From Granulicella sp. (GTDB lineage Bacteria > Acidobacteriota > Terriglobia > Terriglobales > Acidobacteriaceae): a stretch of 64,000 bases of DNA. The notes beneath the pieces were generated by a model. The model worked only from the letters and a program-made list of their open reading frames with translations, was not told where the DNA came from and searched no databases. The position numbers and the translations under genes were made by a program. Positions within the stretch are counted from its first letter, which is position 1. Each line of letters starts with the position of its first letter. The stretch is from positions 218,622-282,621 of the forward strand of contig JANXYX010000050.1 in NCBI GenBank assembly GCA_025408425.1. Direction: 5' to 3'. This document shows positions 44,835 to 54,093 of this stretch, in pieces.

Positions 44835-45512
44835 CTACTTCTTCTTTGCGCCCGCTTCCGGAGCAGCAGCAGCTTCCGGCTTGCCCTTCTTCGCAACTTC
44901 CGGCTCCGCCGCAGCAGCAGCGCCTTCGGCAACAACCTCTTCCTTCACTGCGGTGACGTGCGCAACCGTCGCGCCCTCTTCACCCAGGAACTTGATGCTG
45001 CCCGAGTGCGGCAGATCCGCTACGTGGATCGCGCCATTGATCTCGAGGTTCGAAACATCCACATCAAGGTGGCTCGGAATGTCGTTCGGGAGGCACTCGA
45101 CTTCAACCTCACGCAGAACATGCTCCAGAATGCCGCCATGGTTCTTCACGCCCGTCGGCACACCAATCAACTGGATCGGCACCGAGACGCGCATCATCTT
45201 GTCCATCGCAATCCGCTTCAGGTCGATGTGCAGCAGGTGGCCCTTGATCGGCTCATTCTGCCAGTCAACAATCATCGCCTTCACGACGGCCGCGCCTTCA
45301 ACATTCAGATCGAAAATCGTATTGTGGCCAGAATCGGAGTGCAGAATCTTTGTAATCACCTTCGGATCAACCGTAACCGCAACAGCGTCCTGACCCGCTC
45401 CATAAACAACCGCGGGAATCTTTCCAGCCACGCGAACGCGACGGGCATGATTCTTGTTGAACTTACCGGTACGGGGGGTTGCCACTACTGCGTCAAATGT
45501 CGTTGTTGCCAT
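44835..45512 (-). CDS. rplY: 50S ribosomal protein bL25 (CTC/TL5 form)
   Basis: 225 residues with the two-domain CTC form: 'ARRVRVAGKIPAVVYGAGQDAVAVTVD' (5S rRNA binding) and 'VSVPIQLIGVPTGVKNHGGILEHVLREVEVECLPNDIPSHLDVDVSNLEI' (C-terminal domain). The tail is Ala/Glu/Lys-rich. GAAAGGAAG precedes the ATG. Confidence 0.96.
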   Translation of the reverse strand: MATTTFDAVVATPRTGKFNKNHARRVRVAGKIPAVVYGAGQDAVAVTVDPKVITKILHSDSGHNTIFDLNVEGAAVVKAMIVDWQNEPIKGHLLHIDLKRIAMDKMMRVSVPIQLIGVPTGVKNHGGILEHVLREVEVECLPNDIPSHLDVDVSNLEINGAIHVADLPHSGSIKFLGEEGATVAHVTAVKEEVVAEGAAAAAEPEVAKKGKPEAAAAPEAGAKKK

Positions 45513-45583
45513 TAGTCCATCTTCCTTTCGGGCACGGAGTTCGTCCGCTCCCTTTGCAGCTCTCGCCGCCGTTAATCCGTCGC

Positions 45584-46687
45584 CTAAGTGAACAGCGTAC
45601 TCACGCTGGTCTCCATGTGGATACTCTCAATCGCCCGGCCCAATAGCCCCGCAATCGAGAGCACCTTAATCTTCGACACCCGCAACGCATCTTCGCGCAG
45701 CGGAATGGTATTCGTCACGATCAGTTCTTCCAGTCGTGAATTCGCGATACGGTCCACAGCCGGCCCGGAAAGCACCGCATGTGTCGCGCACGCATAAACT
45801 TTATCCGCGCCCTGGGCCAGCAGCGCATCCGCCGTCTTCACCAGCGTCCCCGCCGTATCGATAATGTCATCCAGAATCAGACACGTCCGGCCCCGTACAT
45901 CGCCGATCACGTTCATCACCTCGGTGACATTAATGTCGGTCCGCCGCTTATCCACGATGGCCAACGGTACATCCAGCTTCTTGGCGAAAAATCTCGCCCG
46001 CTCCACACCACCCGCATCCGGCGATACCACCGTCAGATTCGGCAGGTTCATCTCCCGGAAGTAGCTCACCAGCACCGGGCTGGCAAACAAATGATCAACC
46101 GGAATATTGAAAAACCCTTGAATCTGCGCCGCATGCAGATCGACCAGCAAAGCACGGTTCGCACCTGCGGTCGTCAGCAGATCCGCAACCAGCTTCGAGG
46201 TGATCGCCACACGGGGCCGGTCCTTTCGGTCCTGCCGCGCATAGCCGTAGTATGGAATCACAACCGTGATTCGCCCAGCCGACGCACGCTTCAGAGCGTC
46301 CATCATGATCAGCAGTTCCACAAGGTGCTGGTCGACCGGAAAACACGTAGGCTGAACCAGAAAAACATCCGCACCGCGAACGTTCTCCAGCAGCTGAAAA
46401 TGAACCTCGCCGTCAGAGAATCTCTGCAACCGGGTCTCGCCCAGCGGCACACCGACGAACTTGCAGATCTCCTCGCTCAAAGCGGGGTTGGCAGATCCGC
46501 AAAAAATCTTGAAGCGCTTAGCCTCTCCTAGCCGTCCGGTCTTTTTCTTCTCGGATACTGGCTGCTTGGCTTGTCCGCCGGGTAGGCCCGGTGAGGATGG
46601 CGCTGACGCAGACTGAGAGCTTGTTTCCATCTCATCAGCCTGCCCTGAAATAGGGGAAAGAACCGCAGTCGTGTCTTGGTTGTTCAC
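45584..46687 (-). CDS. prs: Ribose-phosphate pyrophosphokinase, N-terminally extended
   Basis: 367 residues from GTG 46687, preceded by GGAGGG seven bases upstream, so the extra ~50 residues (Ser/Pro/Gln-rich, ending KKKTGRLGEAKRF) seem genuine. The PRPP synthetase core begins 'KIFCGSANPALSEEICKFVGVPLGE'. It includes the ATP-binding 'YYGYARQDRKDRPR', 'VVSPDAGGVERARFFAKKL' and the PRPP loop 'CLILDDIIDTAGTL'. It makes PRPP for nucleotide, His and Trp synthesis. Confidence 0.97.
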   Translation of the reverse strand: MNNQDTTAVLSPISGQADEMETSSQSASAPSSPGLPGGQAKQPVSEKKKTGRLGEAKRFKIFCGSANPALSEEICKFVGVPLGETRLQRFSDGEVHFQLLENVRGADVFLVQPTCFPVDQHLVELLIMMDALKRASAGRITVVIPYYGYARQDRKDRPRVAITSKLVADLLTTAGANRALLVDLHAAQIQGFFNIPVDHLFASPVLVSYFREMNLPNLTVVSPDAGGVERARFFAKKLDVPLAIVDKRRTDINVTEVMNVIGDVRGRTCLILDDIIDTAGTLVKTADALLAQGADKVYACATHAVLSGPAVDRIANSRLEELIVTNTIPLREDALRVSKIKVLSIAGLLGRAIESIHMETSVSTLFT

Positions 46688-46961
46688 GTTGAAACCCTCC
46701 AGGTTGGTTGACCTTGGTAGTTCCTGCTGCTTTGTCTCGCGAGGCCTTGTTGCGACCCCGTACTTCTCTTCAAACTTCTGTTACGAAATCCTGTGAAAAA
46801 TAAAGACTATCGGTACTTTCAAACTTCTAACTCTGCTTTCGCATCCGCTTATTGCTTGTCTTCCGCGGCCTGCGTCCATCGAATCGTCTAACTTCTGCGG
46901 CACGTTATGCCGCCAAAGAACCCTAATACAATCTCGTCATCTTGTTCCGGCGTCGACATTT

Positions 46962-47035
46962 TGGTTGGGCGACTAGGATTCGAACCTAGACAAAGTGCTT
47001 CAAAGGCACTTGACCTACCATTAGTCGATCGCCCA
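46962..47035 (-). tRNA. tRNA-Gln (anticodon UUG)
   Basis: 74 bases on the minus strand. The acceptor stem TGGGCGA pairs with TCGCCCA, the anticodon loop CTTTGAA presents UUG, the T-loop is GTTCGAATC, and ACCA is encoded. It lies between ispE and prs. Confidence 0.96.
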
Positions 47036-47100
47036 GTAACCGCTTCGCTTGCCATCCTCACGCTCTTCGGGGAATCCCCCGCTGCGCCGGCAAGTGTCGC

Positions 47101-48180
47101 CTACCCTGCGAACATTCTCGCCCAGTACTCCGTCCGCGGCAAGGTCTCAGTTATGAAAGCCTTAACCCCGGACATCTGGACACGCTGTTGAGCTGCCTCT
47201 GCATCCGCCAATGACCCGTAAAGGCCAAACAGAGCCGAACCCGATCCCGAAAGCGCCGCGCACAACGCAGGACTTCCCGAATCTACACCCATCAATAAAC
47301 GCTTGATTTCACGCAAGGAGGGATAACTAGGAAAGACGACCTCTTCAAAGTCGTTTTCAATCCCGGTGCGGACAAGCGAGAGAAGGGTATTCTCCGCGAG
47401 ATCGTTCAGCAACCCAGTCTGACTCTCATCAGAACTATCCCGTTTTTTCTCAGGATCTTCGCTGCAAACAATACCGGAAGTGCCATGCTCTGCGCTTGCC
47501 TTAGGTACATAGCAGGCCGCATAAGCGAGACTCAACTCCCTAAGTCTATCGGGTTCAGCTTCAGAAGTCAACCCTGCCTCACTCCGCACCGCATGCCGCC
47601 CATCCCACTCCCGAAACGCCGCCGGCGTCGATACCCCCACATTCGGCACCGCAATCACACACGCCACACTAGCCATATCCGGCAGCGGAACCACCAGCTC
47701 CCCCCGTCCCAGCCCCAGCACCGCACCGCCCAGCAAAAACAGTGGCACATCCGACCCCACCCCCGCCGCCAGCTCCAGCCGCTCCCACCCCTTCAACTCC
47801 ACACCCAGCTCCCGCTCCAACCCAATCAGCGCCGCTGCCGCATTCGCACTTCCCGCCCCCATCCCGCCCTGTACCGGCAGGTTCTTCTCAATATGAATCT
47901 CCACCTCAGCCGCAATCTCCAGCCGCCCCAACACCCGCTCCACCATCTTCCAGCACGTATTCCGCCCGTCCGTCGGCACATACGGATGATTCGTCGTCAG
48001 CACAATCCGCGTCTCCGCAGCCCGCCGCGCCGACACCGTCACCACATCATGCAGAGCCAGCGTCTGATACAGCGTCGTCAGCCCATGAAAGCCATCCGCC
48101 CGCACCGGCCCAATCGCCAACCCCAAATTAATCTTCGAATACGAACGAACTCGCGTACCCTGCGTAAGAACACTGGACAT
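47101..48180 (-). CDS. ispE: 4-diphosphocytidyl-2-C-methyl-D-erythritol kinase
   Basis: 359 residues, longer than the usual ~290. GHMP kinase with 'YSKINLGLAIGPVRADGFHGLTTLYQTLALHD' and the ATP loop 'PVQGGMGAGSANAAAALIGL' (about 105-125), plus 'CAALSGSGSALFGLYG' at the C-terminus. It phosphorylates CDP-ME in the MEP isoprenoid pathway. A ~60-residue insertion near 220-270 ('EHGTSGIVCSEDPEKKRDSSDESQTG') is hydrophilic and not typical. Confidence 0.95.
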   Translation of the reverse strand: MSSVLTQGTRVRSYSKINLGLAIGPVRADGFHGLTTLYQTLALHDVVTVSARRAAETRIVLTTNHPYVPTDGRNTCWKMVERVLGRLEIAAEVEIHIEKNLPVQGGMGAGSANAAAALIGLERELGVELKGWERLELAAGVGSDVPLFLLGGAVLGLGRGELVVPLPDMASVACVIAVPNVGVSTPAAFREWDGRHAVRSEAGLTSEAEPDRLRELSLAYAACYVPKASAEHGTSGIVCSEDPEKKRDSSDESQTGLLNDLAENTLLSLVRTGIENDFEEVVFPSYPSLREIKRLLMGVDSGSPALCAALSGSGSALFGLYGSLADAEAAQQRVQMSGVKAFITETLPRTEYWARMFAG

Positions 48181-48243
48181 AGATCGTCAGTCTATCTATC
48201 CTTCTCCCCAAACAGAAGTCGCCTTCCCGAAGGAGGCTCCCAT

Positions 48244-48798
48244 ATGTTCTCTACCATCGTCTTTCCCGTAGTCTTCAGCTGGGCGCTCGGCTGCCTGGGA
48301 CTCGCCCTCAACGCGTACTTCCTCGCCTTCACCATCTCCGCCATTCCCTTCGTCCCCGCCGTCACCGACAATACCTCCAGCACCTGCTGCGACTCCATCC
48401 CCCGCCGCGGCTTCACCATCACCGTCGCAATCCTGCTCTTCGTCGTCTTCCTCATCGTCTTCCACGCCGTGCTCATCCATTCGATCCTCATCGTCTGGTC
48501 CATCGCCGTCCTCACCGCCACCATCGCCTACCTCTCCCCCGGCGAAATCCTCATCACCCCCCAGGGCCTCCTCCGCGCCCACCCCCTCCGCGGAAACATC
48601 CTCCTCCCCTGGCGTCAGATCGACCACTACGAGATCCGCAAAGGCATCGCCAACGCCATCTACTTCCGCACCCGCAGCGGCAAAACCATCGGCGTCAACA
48701 ACTGGACCCACTCCACCCCTGAACTCCTCCAGCAGATCAAACCCCTCAACCCCCTACCCGAGCAGCCGTACCACTCCCAACACTGGTACGGCGGCTAG
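48244..48798 (+). CDS. Predicted membrane protein with PH-like C-terminal part
   Basis: 184 residues from ATG 48244, preceded by AAGGAGG eight bases upstream. Three or four hydrophobic segments occupy residues 5-45 and 57-100, then a soluble tail: 'ILITPQGLLRAHPLRGNILLPWRQIDHYEIRKG...YFRTRSGKTIGVNNWTH', resembling bacterial PH/DUF5673-like modules. Function unknown. Faces ispE across 63 bases. Confidence 0.75.
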   Translation: MFSTIVFPVVFSWALGCLGLALNAYFLAFTISAIPFVPAVTDNTSSTCCDSIPRRGFTITVAILLFVVFLIVFHAVLIHSILIVWSIAVLTATIAYLSPGEILITPQGLLRAHPLRGNILLPWRQIDHYEIRKGIANAIYFRTRSGKTIGVNNWTHSTPELLQQIKPLNPLPEQPYHSQHWYGG

Positions 48799-48824
48799 CC
48801 CACCGCCCGCACCACACCTAAGCC

Positions 48825-49496
48825 TCACTTCATCTCACTCGCAGTCATCTCGATCTGCATCGCTGGATCCTGCGTCATTACCTTTGGCGCCACGATCACC
48901 GGCCTGGCAGGTGCTGACTTATCCGCAGCGGCAGCATCAGCTCCACCGCCAACAGGCTTCAACTGCTCCAACGGGTGTACCTTCGCCGCGGCACTCGAGT
49001 CGAACACCACCTTCGGCGTATCCAGCGGAAGCTTCACCGACAACTCAATCCGGCGTTGCGTAATCAGCGGCTCCTCCGTCTCCACCCCATTCCCATCTTT
49101 CAGTCGAACCATCTCTCGCACTCGACTCGTATCCAATACGATCGACAGTGCCAACCCATCCCCCTCCAGATGGACGTTGTTGCAGTCCAGATTCGTTCCC
49201 ACATCGATGTACTTGGACTTCCCGTCCATCATTACCGGTATCTGCGAGCCCATCCGGACCTTGCACGAACCGGCCTTGTCGTCGCTCACCACCACTCCCG
49301 TCGTAACGCTCTGCGGGGCCGGAGCCGGTGGCCCATCCACACTAGCCGTATAACGCAATATCATCGTGATCTGAAAATAACGAGGGGCACGGGAGCCCTT
49401 CGGCACACTACTAACGGGATTCGACGACTCGGCGGTTCCAACGCTCCACGCAACCGCTACCACACACAAAAGCAACATCCGACGAAGTGACTTCAT
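48825..49496 (-). CDS. Secreted protein of unknown function
   Basis: 223 residues with a signal peptide (MKSLRRMLLLCVVAVAWSVGTA). The mature part 'YFQITMILRYTASVDGPPAPAP', 'CKVRMGSQIPVMMDGKSKYIDVGTNLDCNNVHLEGDGLALSIVLDTSRV' is beta-rich. No family recognised. It is 35 bases downstream of the anti-sigma-like gene, so probably the third member of a sigma factor operon and perhaps an envelope target. Confidence 0.7.
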   Translation of the reverse strand: MKSLRRMLLLCVVAVAWSVGTAESSNPVSSVPKGSRAPRYFQITMILRYTASVDGPPAPAPQSVTTGVVVSDDKAGSCKVRMGSQIPVMMDGKSKYIDVGTNLDCNNVHLEGDGLALSIVLDTSRVREMVRLKDGNGVETEEPLITQRRIELSVKLPLDTPKVVFDSSAAAKVHPLEQLKPVGGGADAAAADKSAPARPVIVAPKVMTQDPAMQIEMTASEMK

Positions 49497-49531
49497 TTGG
49501 TCTTCCCTCTCTCTTCTGCAATCCCATTCGA

Positions 49532-50002
49532 TTACTGTGACAAAATCTCAATCGGCTCGATCTCTAACGGCCTGATATCAATCGGCCCATTCCGCATCGC
49601 ATCCACATGCGGCAAAACCGCAGCGACCTTGCTCCCATCTACCTTCACCCGCCGCGGCGCTCCAACAGACTGCGCCACCTTCCCAGACAGCCGGGCCTCC
49701 CTATCCTCCGCAGCCAAACCCGTACCGTCCGGCACAGAGGGCGGCAGCCCGCCCCCTTGCATAACACTTGCCTGACCCGCACTTGGCACACTCAACGTTG
49801 GCCGCACCACCATCCACCCCATAACACCGACCGCCAGCGCACCCGCCGCAACTAAAGCCCACATCGCTCCTCTCCACCCAGAACGCTGCGACTCTCTCCG
49901 CAACCGCGCCAACACCCGCTCCTCCAGCCCACTCAGCGGCTCAACCCGCCCATCCTCCCGCAACACCCCATCCAGCAAATCATCAAAGTCCATATCCTTC
50001 AT
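49532..50002 (-). CDS. Single-pass membrane protein, probable anti-sigma factor
   Basis: 156 residues: a cytosolic N-terminus (MKDMDFDDLLDGVLREDGRVEPLSGLEERVLARLRRE), one membrane helix (about 43-65) and a periplasmic tail. The start overlaps the stop of the ECF sigma gene (ATGA), the usual arrangement for a cognate anti-sigma factor. No zinc-binding HxxxCxxC is seen, so it would be of a non-ZAS class. Confidence 0.6.
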   Translation of the reverse strand: MKDMDFDDLLDGVLREDGRVEPLSGLEERVLARLRRESQRSGWRGAMWALVAAGALAVGVMGWMVVRPTLSVPSAGQASVMQGGGLPPSVPDGTGLAAEDREARLSGKVAQSVGAPRRVKVDGSKVAAVLPHVDAMRNGPIDIRPLEIEPIEILSQ

Positions 50003-50514
50003 CGCCGCCTCCCCTGCTCTGCCTCAAACCGCTTCTTCAGCTCCACCCTCGCCCGCATCAACCGCGTCCGCACCGTACCCTCCGGAATCCCCATCGCAAC
50101 TCCCACCTCGCGCGACGTCATCTCCTCCACCGCACTCAGCAACAACACCTGCCGCAACTCCTCCGGCAACCCATCAATCAGCCTCCGCAACTGCCCGCGC
50201 TCATCCCCATCCAGCGCACTCATCTCTGGCGAATCCCCACTCGCCGCCAACTCCATCTCCGTCACATCCGTCTCTTCCCTCCGCGGCATCCTGTCCAAAG
50301 CCACCCGCCAAACCGTCCGCGCCAGAAACCCCTTCTCATCCTCCATCCGCAGCCAGGCATCCCCGCGATACAGCTTCAGGAACGCCTCTTGCACAGCATC
50401 CTCCGCGTCATGCGCATTCCGCAGCAGCGAGTAGGCCACACGAAACATCAGCCGTGACTGCCGCTCCACCAGCAGCGCAAAAGCCTCATCTCTCCTCGCT
50501 CTTTGCTCCTGCAT
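49999..50514 (-). CDS. ECF RNA polymerase sigma factor
   Basis: About 171 residues from ATG 50514; the frame is open to 50598. Region 2: 'EAFALLVERQSRLMFRVAYSLLRNAHDAEDAVQEAFLKLYRG'. Region 4: 'LIDGLPEELRQVLLLSAVEEMTSREVGVAMGIPEGTVRTRLMRARVELKKRF'. It would direct polymerase to envelope- or stress-related promoters with the downstream membrane and secreted proteins. Confidence 0.88.
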   Translation of the reverse strand: MQEQRARRDEAFALLVERQSRLMFRVAYSLLRNAHDAEDAVQEAFLKLYRGDAWLRMEDEKGFLARTVWRVALDRMPRREETDVTEMELAASGDSPEMSALDGDERGQLRRLIDGLPEELRQVLLLSAVEEMTSREVGVAMGIPEGTVRTRLMRARVELKKRFEAEQGRRR

Positions 50515-50774
50515 CAACTGGTCGCGCTCGTACGCATCATCTCTCCCAACGCTCCCTCGCAATCCCACTTCAGCCCAAACGCACATCACGACCGCCATTC
50601 ACAACCACTTGCGCCAAACCGACCATTTATCAGCAACCTCACACGCTAAGACCGCGCCAACCCCACATCCGTTCACATTTATTTACACCCATCATCCTCC
50701 CTCCACACTTTCCCCTCTCAAAATCCCCAGCCAACAGGTATCCTGCATCCATCCCAACCAGTGGAGGGTCCCTT

Positions 50775-52532
50775 TTGGCCTTGCACACCCGCACCTCTGC
50801 CTTCGCGGCGGCCCTATCCTTCCTCACCTCCGCGATCCTCGCACCGGCCCAGGCCTCTCCTACCCCCGCACCCGTCCGCGCCCGTCACGCCATGGTCGTC
50901 TCCATCCAGCACGACGCCTCAGACGCCGGCCTCGCCATCCTCAAACAAGGCGGCAACGCAGTCGACGCAGCCGTAGCCGTCGGCTTCGCCCTCGCCGTCG
51001 TCTTCCCCCAGGCCGGAAACATCGGCGGCGGCGGATTCATGCTCATCCGCGACAAACACGGAAAATCCCACTTCCTCGACTACCGCGAAAAAGCTCCCGC
51101 CGCCGCCACCCGCGACATGTACCTCGACGCCCACGGCAACGTCGCCCCCGGCCGCTCCACCATCGGCTACCTCGCCTCCGGAGTCCCCGGCACCGTCGCC
51201 GGCCTCACCTACGCCCAGCAGCACTTCGGCAAACTCACCCTCGCCCAGGACATGGCCCCAGCCATCCGCCTCGCCGCCCAAGGCTACGTCCTCTCCGCCG
51301 AAGAGGCCCACAACCTCCAGAACAAAAACCTCGCCCGCTTCCCCACCTCCACCCAAATCTTCCAACGCAACGGAGACTTCTACAAAGAGGGCGACACATT
51401 CAAGCAGCCCCTCCTCGCCGCTACCCTCACCCGTATCTCCAAAGACCCCACCGACTTCTACAAAGGAGAAATCGCCCGCCAGATCGCCGCCTTCGAGCAA
51501 AAAGGCGGAGGCCTCATCACCACCGCCGACCTCGCCGCCTATCAGGTCAAAGAGCGCGCACCCATAGTAGGCAACTACCACGGTTACGAAATCATCACCG
51601 CGCCTCCACCCTCCTCCGGCGGCATCGTCCTCGTCGAAATCCTCAACATCCTCTCCGGCTTCAACCTCCCCGCCCTCGGCCCCGACCGCTCCGCCGCCCA
51701 GGTCCACATCATCACCGAAGCCTTCCGCCGAGCCTACATGGACCGCGGCGACTACCTCGGCGACCCCGACTTCAACACCCTCCCCCTCAAACAAATGGCC
51801 GACCCCGCCTACGCCGCCGCCTGGCGTGCATCCATCGATCCCACCAAGCCCACGCCATCCAAAAACCTCCTCCGACCCGCCGGCTTCATGCCCCCGCCCC
51901 CCCAGTTCCCCATCCCGCACGAGTCCACCGAGACCACCCACTTCTCCATCGTCGACGCAGACGGCAACGCCGTCTCCAGCACCTATACCCTCAACGGACT
52001 CTTCGGCTCCGGCCTCACCGTAGACAGCCTCGGCTTCCTCCTCAACAATCAGATGGACGACTTCACCAGCAAAATAGGCGTTCCCAACATGTACGGCCTC
52101 ATCCAGGGCCCCGCCAACGCCATCGCCCCGGGCAAACGCCCCCTCTCCGCCATGACCCCCACCATAGTCACCAGGAACGGAAAACTCGCCTTCGTCCTCG
52201 GCTCCCCCGGCGGCGCCACCATCATCACCACCGTCGCCAACGACATCATCAGCACCATCGACAACGGCCTCAACATCCAGCAGGTCGCCGACGCCCCCCG
52301 CTTCCACCACCAGTACCTGCCCGACCGTCTCGATCTCGAAAAGAAGTTTCCCCTCGAACCCGCCGAGGCTCTCAAAGCCATGGGCTACTCCGTCAATCGG
52401 CTCGCCGTAGCCGACGAGAAGAACCCGGGCGTCTGGGGTGACAGCGAACTCATCGCCGTCGACCCAAAAACCCATGAGCTGCTCGGCGGACACGATTCAC
52501 GCCGCAGCTTCGGCAAAGCAGCCGGTTACTAA
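50775..52532 (+). CDS. ggt: Gamma-glutamyltransferase, TTG start
   Basis: 585 residues from TTG 50775, supported by GGAGGG six bases upstream and the signal peptide it exposes (TSAFAAALSFLTSAILAPAQA). The frame is open upstream over the sigma gene without a matching SD. The core has 'AVDAAVAVGFALAVVFPQAGNIGGGGFML', autoprocessing/nucleophile Thr in 'TTHFSIVDADGNAVSSTYTLNGLFG' and 'GKRPLSAMTPTIV', 'GSPGGATIITTVANDI'. It cleaves glutathione and gamma-glutamyl compounds in the periplasm. Confidence 0.93.
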   Translation: MALHTRTSAFAAALSFLTSAILAPAQASPTPAPVRARHAMVVSIQHDASDAGLAILKQGGNAVDAAVAVGFALAVVFPQAGNIGGGGFMLIRDKHGKSHFLDYREKAPAAATRDMYLDAHGNVAPGRSTIGYLASGVPGTVAGLTYAQQHFGKLTLAQDMAPAIRLAAQGYVLSAEEAHNLQNKNLARFPTSTQIFQRNGDFYKEGDTFKQPLLAATLTRISKDPTDFYKGEIARQIAAFEQKGGGLITTADLAAYQVKERAPIVGNYHGYEIITAPPPSSGGIVLVEILNILSGFNLPALGPDRSAAQVHIITEAFRRAYMDRGDYLGDPDFNTLPLKQMADPAYAAAWRASIDPTKPTPSKNLLRPAGFMPPPPQFPIPHESTETTHFSIVDADGNAVSSTYTLNGLFGSGLTVDSLGFLLNNQMDDFTSKIGVPNMYGLIQGPANAIAPGKRPLSAMTPTIVTRNGKLAFVLGSPGGATIITTVANDIISTIDNGLNIQQVADAPRFHHQYLPDRLDLEKKFPLEPAEALKAMGYSVNRLAVADEKNPGVWGDSELIAVDPKTHELLGGHDSRRSFGKAAGY

Positions 52533-52566
52533 AATATCTTCAGGAATCGTTCCACCAGAGTGCGCC

Positions 52567-53910
52567 CTACTTCAGATCGTGTTCTTCCGTAATCCGCCAC
52601 GCGCCGTCGATGCGGTTAACCTTCAGTTGCGACCGCACAGTCTGCTTCACCGGCCCGTACTTCGGCGATTCGCTCACAAAGCGCTTCACCAGCCGGACAC
52701 TCGCGGAGTCTGGCGTCTGCCGCGTAATCTCAACATCATTAATCTTCAACGTCGACGAAGCTTCCCGGCTCTCCAACGCGGCACGCTTGCTCTCAAGCAG
52801 CGCCGCATGCCCCACATGCGGAGTCAGAAAATACCGGTCGACTGGGTCCGCGTAGAACGCCGTCTGCGCCTCTGGATCACGTGAGCCCATCGCATCAGCC
52901 CAGTTCTGGACCCATGTCGTTAGATCCGGCTCCTCAACCTTCACCACATAGCCAGGCTCCGCTATCGCTTCCGGCGGCTCCACAACCGGCGCATGATCCA
53001 CTTCGGCCGCCGCACTCCCAGCACTCGCCGTCTGCGCCACCGCAGGAACCTCTGCCTTGTGCGCTCGAAACGCCACCCAGCCGCCACCAGACCCCGCACA
53101 CAGCAACAGCACCGCCACCCAACCCAGCACTGACCCACTCGACTTCTCTTCCTCGCCAAAGCCCTCCAGCGGAACCCTCATCGGCATAAGCTGCAGTTCT
53201 TCACGAAGCATCAAAGCCGACTTCAACTTCGGCAGGTCCGCAGCGGGTTTCACCTTCGCAGCCTGAGCCGCTGGGACACTCTTCGCTGCCACCGCACCGT
53301 TACTCGCAGCAGGAGTCACACGCACTTCAGCAGAAGCCGGTTTAGCCGCTACCGCCACTGGCGCAACGGCAACGGATTCGGCCACCACCTCCGCAACCTT
53401 CGCCGGCACCTCCTTGGCCTTCGCAGCTACAACAACCTTCTCTTCCACAACCGGCTTCTCGACAACAACCGGCTGCTCAACGACAACCGGTGCTTCCACA
53501 ACTACCGGCACTTCCACCACAACCGGGCTTGCGACAGCCTTCTCCACCCGTCTCTTCGCACTCGGCGGCGGCGGCCCCGCACTCCTGTGCCGAAGCCCTG
53601 TTTTCGCCTCATGAATCGCACTAAGTATCTTGTCCCGGACCACCTCGTTCTGCGAGGTATTCCCCAGCAGCCCCGAAGCCTGGTAGTTCACATCCACCGA
53701 CACGCAAACCCCGGCATCTACCGCAGACGAATGAAAAACTGCCTTGTCGTTACCATTCTTCACCTTCGGCGAAGGCCCAATTCCAAATGCAACCAGCTCC
53801 TGCTCGGTCCGCACCACATCCTTCGCCAACGCGCGCAAACTCTCTTCCAGTAGGTGCACTACCAGATCCACATCGGTCGCTTCTAAAATTTCGCTGATTT
53901 GAAAATGCAC
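52567..53910 (-). CDS. Membrane protein with Val/Glu/Pro repeat and NTF2-like C-terminus
   Basis: 447 residues. Residues 1-105 form a small folded domain ('QISEILEATDVDLVVHLLEESL', 'GVCVSVDVNY'). Residues 125-170 repeat VVVE-x-PVVVE several times; then an Ala/Val-rich linker, a membrane helix near 270-290, and a C-terminal domain 'WVQNWADAMGSRDPEAQTAFYADPVDRYFLTPHVG...AWRITEEHDL' of the SnoaL/Cds6 type often fused to L,D-transpeptidase or peptidoglycan proteins. Function unknown. Confidence 0.7.
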   Translation of the reverse strand: MHFQISEILEATDVDLVVHLLEESLRALAKDVVRTEQELVAFGIGPSPKVKNGNDKAVFHSSAVDAGVCVSVDVNYQASGLLGNTSQNEVVRDKILSAIHEAKTGLRHRSAGPPPPSAKRRVEKAVASPVVVEVPVVVEAPVVVEQPVVVEKPVVEEKVVVAAKAKEVPAKVAEVVAESVAVAPVAVAAKPASAEVRVTPAASNGAVAAKSVPAAQAAKVKPAADLPKLKSALMLREELQLMPMRVPLEGFGEEEKSSGSVLGWVAVLLLCAGSGGGWVAFRAHKAEVPAVAQTASAGSAAAEVDHAPVVEPPEAIAEPGYVVKVEEPDLTTWVQNWADAMGSRDPEAQTAFYADPVDRYFLTPHVGHAALLESKRAALESREASSTLKINDVEITRQTPDSASVRLVKRFVSESPKYGPVKQTVRSQLKVNRIDGAWRITEEHDLK

Positions 53911-54093
53911 GGAGCTCCGAACCTACGCAGGTTGATAAGCAGGATCAGTCGTGCTCCCGCCATATCATTTTATGATGCGCCATCACCGGACGGCGTTAGT
54001 AACTCCAATCCGCAACAGTCCAGCGCACCCTAAAGCCAATCCTCTCAACACAAGCCGGCTACCCCTTCAGGTCACGTCGGCCCTTACATCGCC

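Noticed and set aside
47485..48243. Plus-strand frame continuing upstream of the membrane protein at 48244
   Set aside because: It is the antisense of ispE (Arg/His/Pro/Gln-rich); the good SD and hydrophobic start at 48244 mark the real gene.
50609..52493. Very long overlapping frames on both strands of the gamma-glutamyltransferase gene (610 and 524 codons)
   Set aside because: The strongly biased third codon position of ggt opens the other frames; they encode Arg/His/Pro- or Gly/Glu/Val-rich text without domains.
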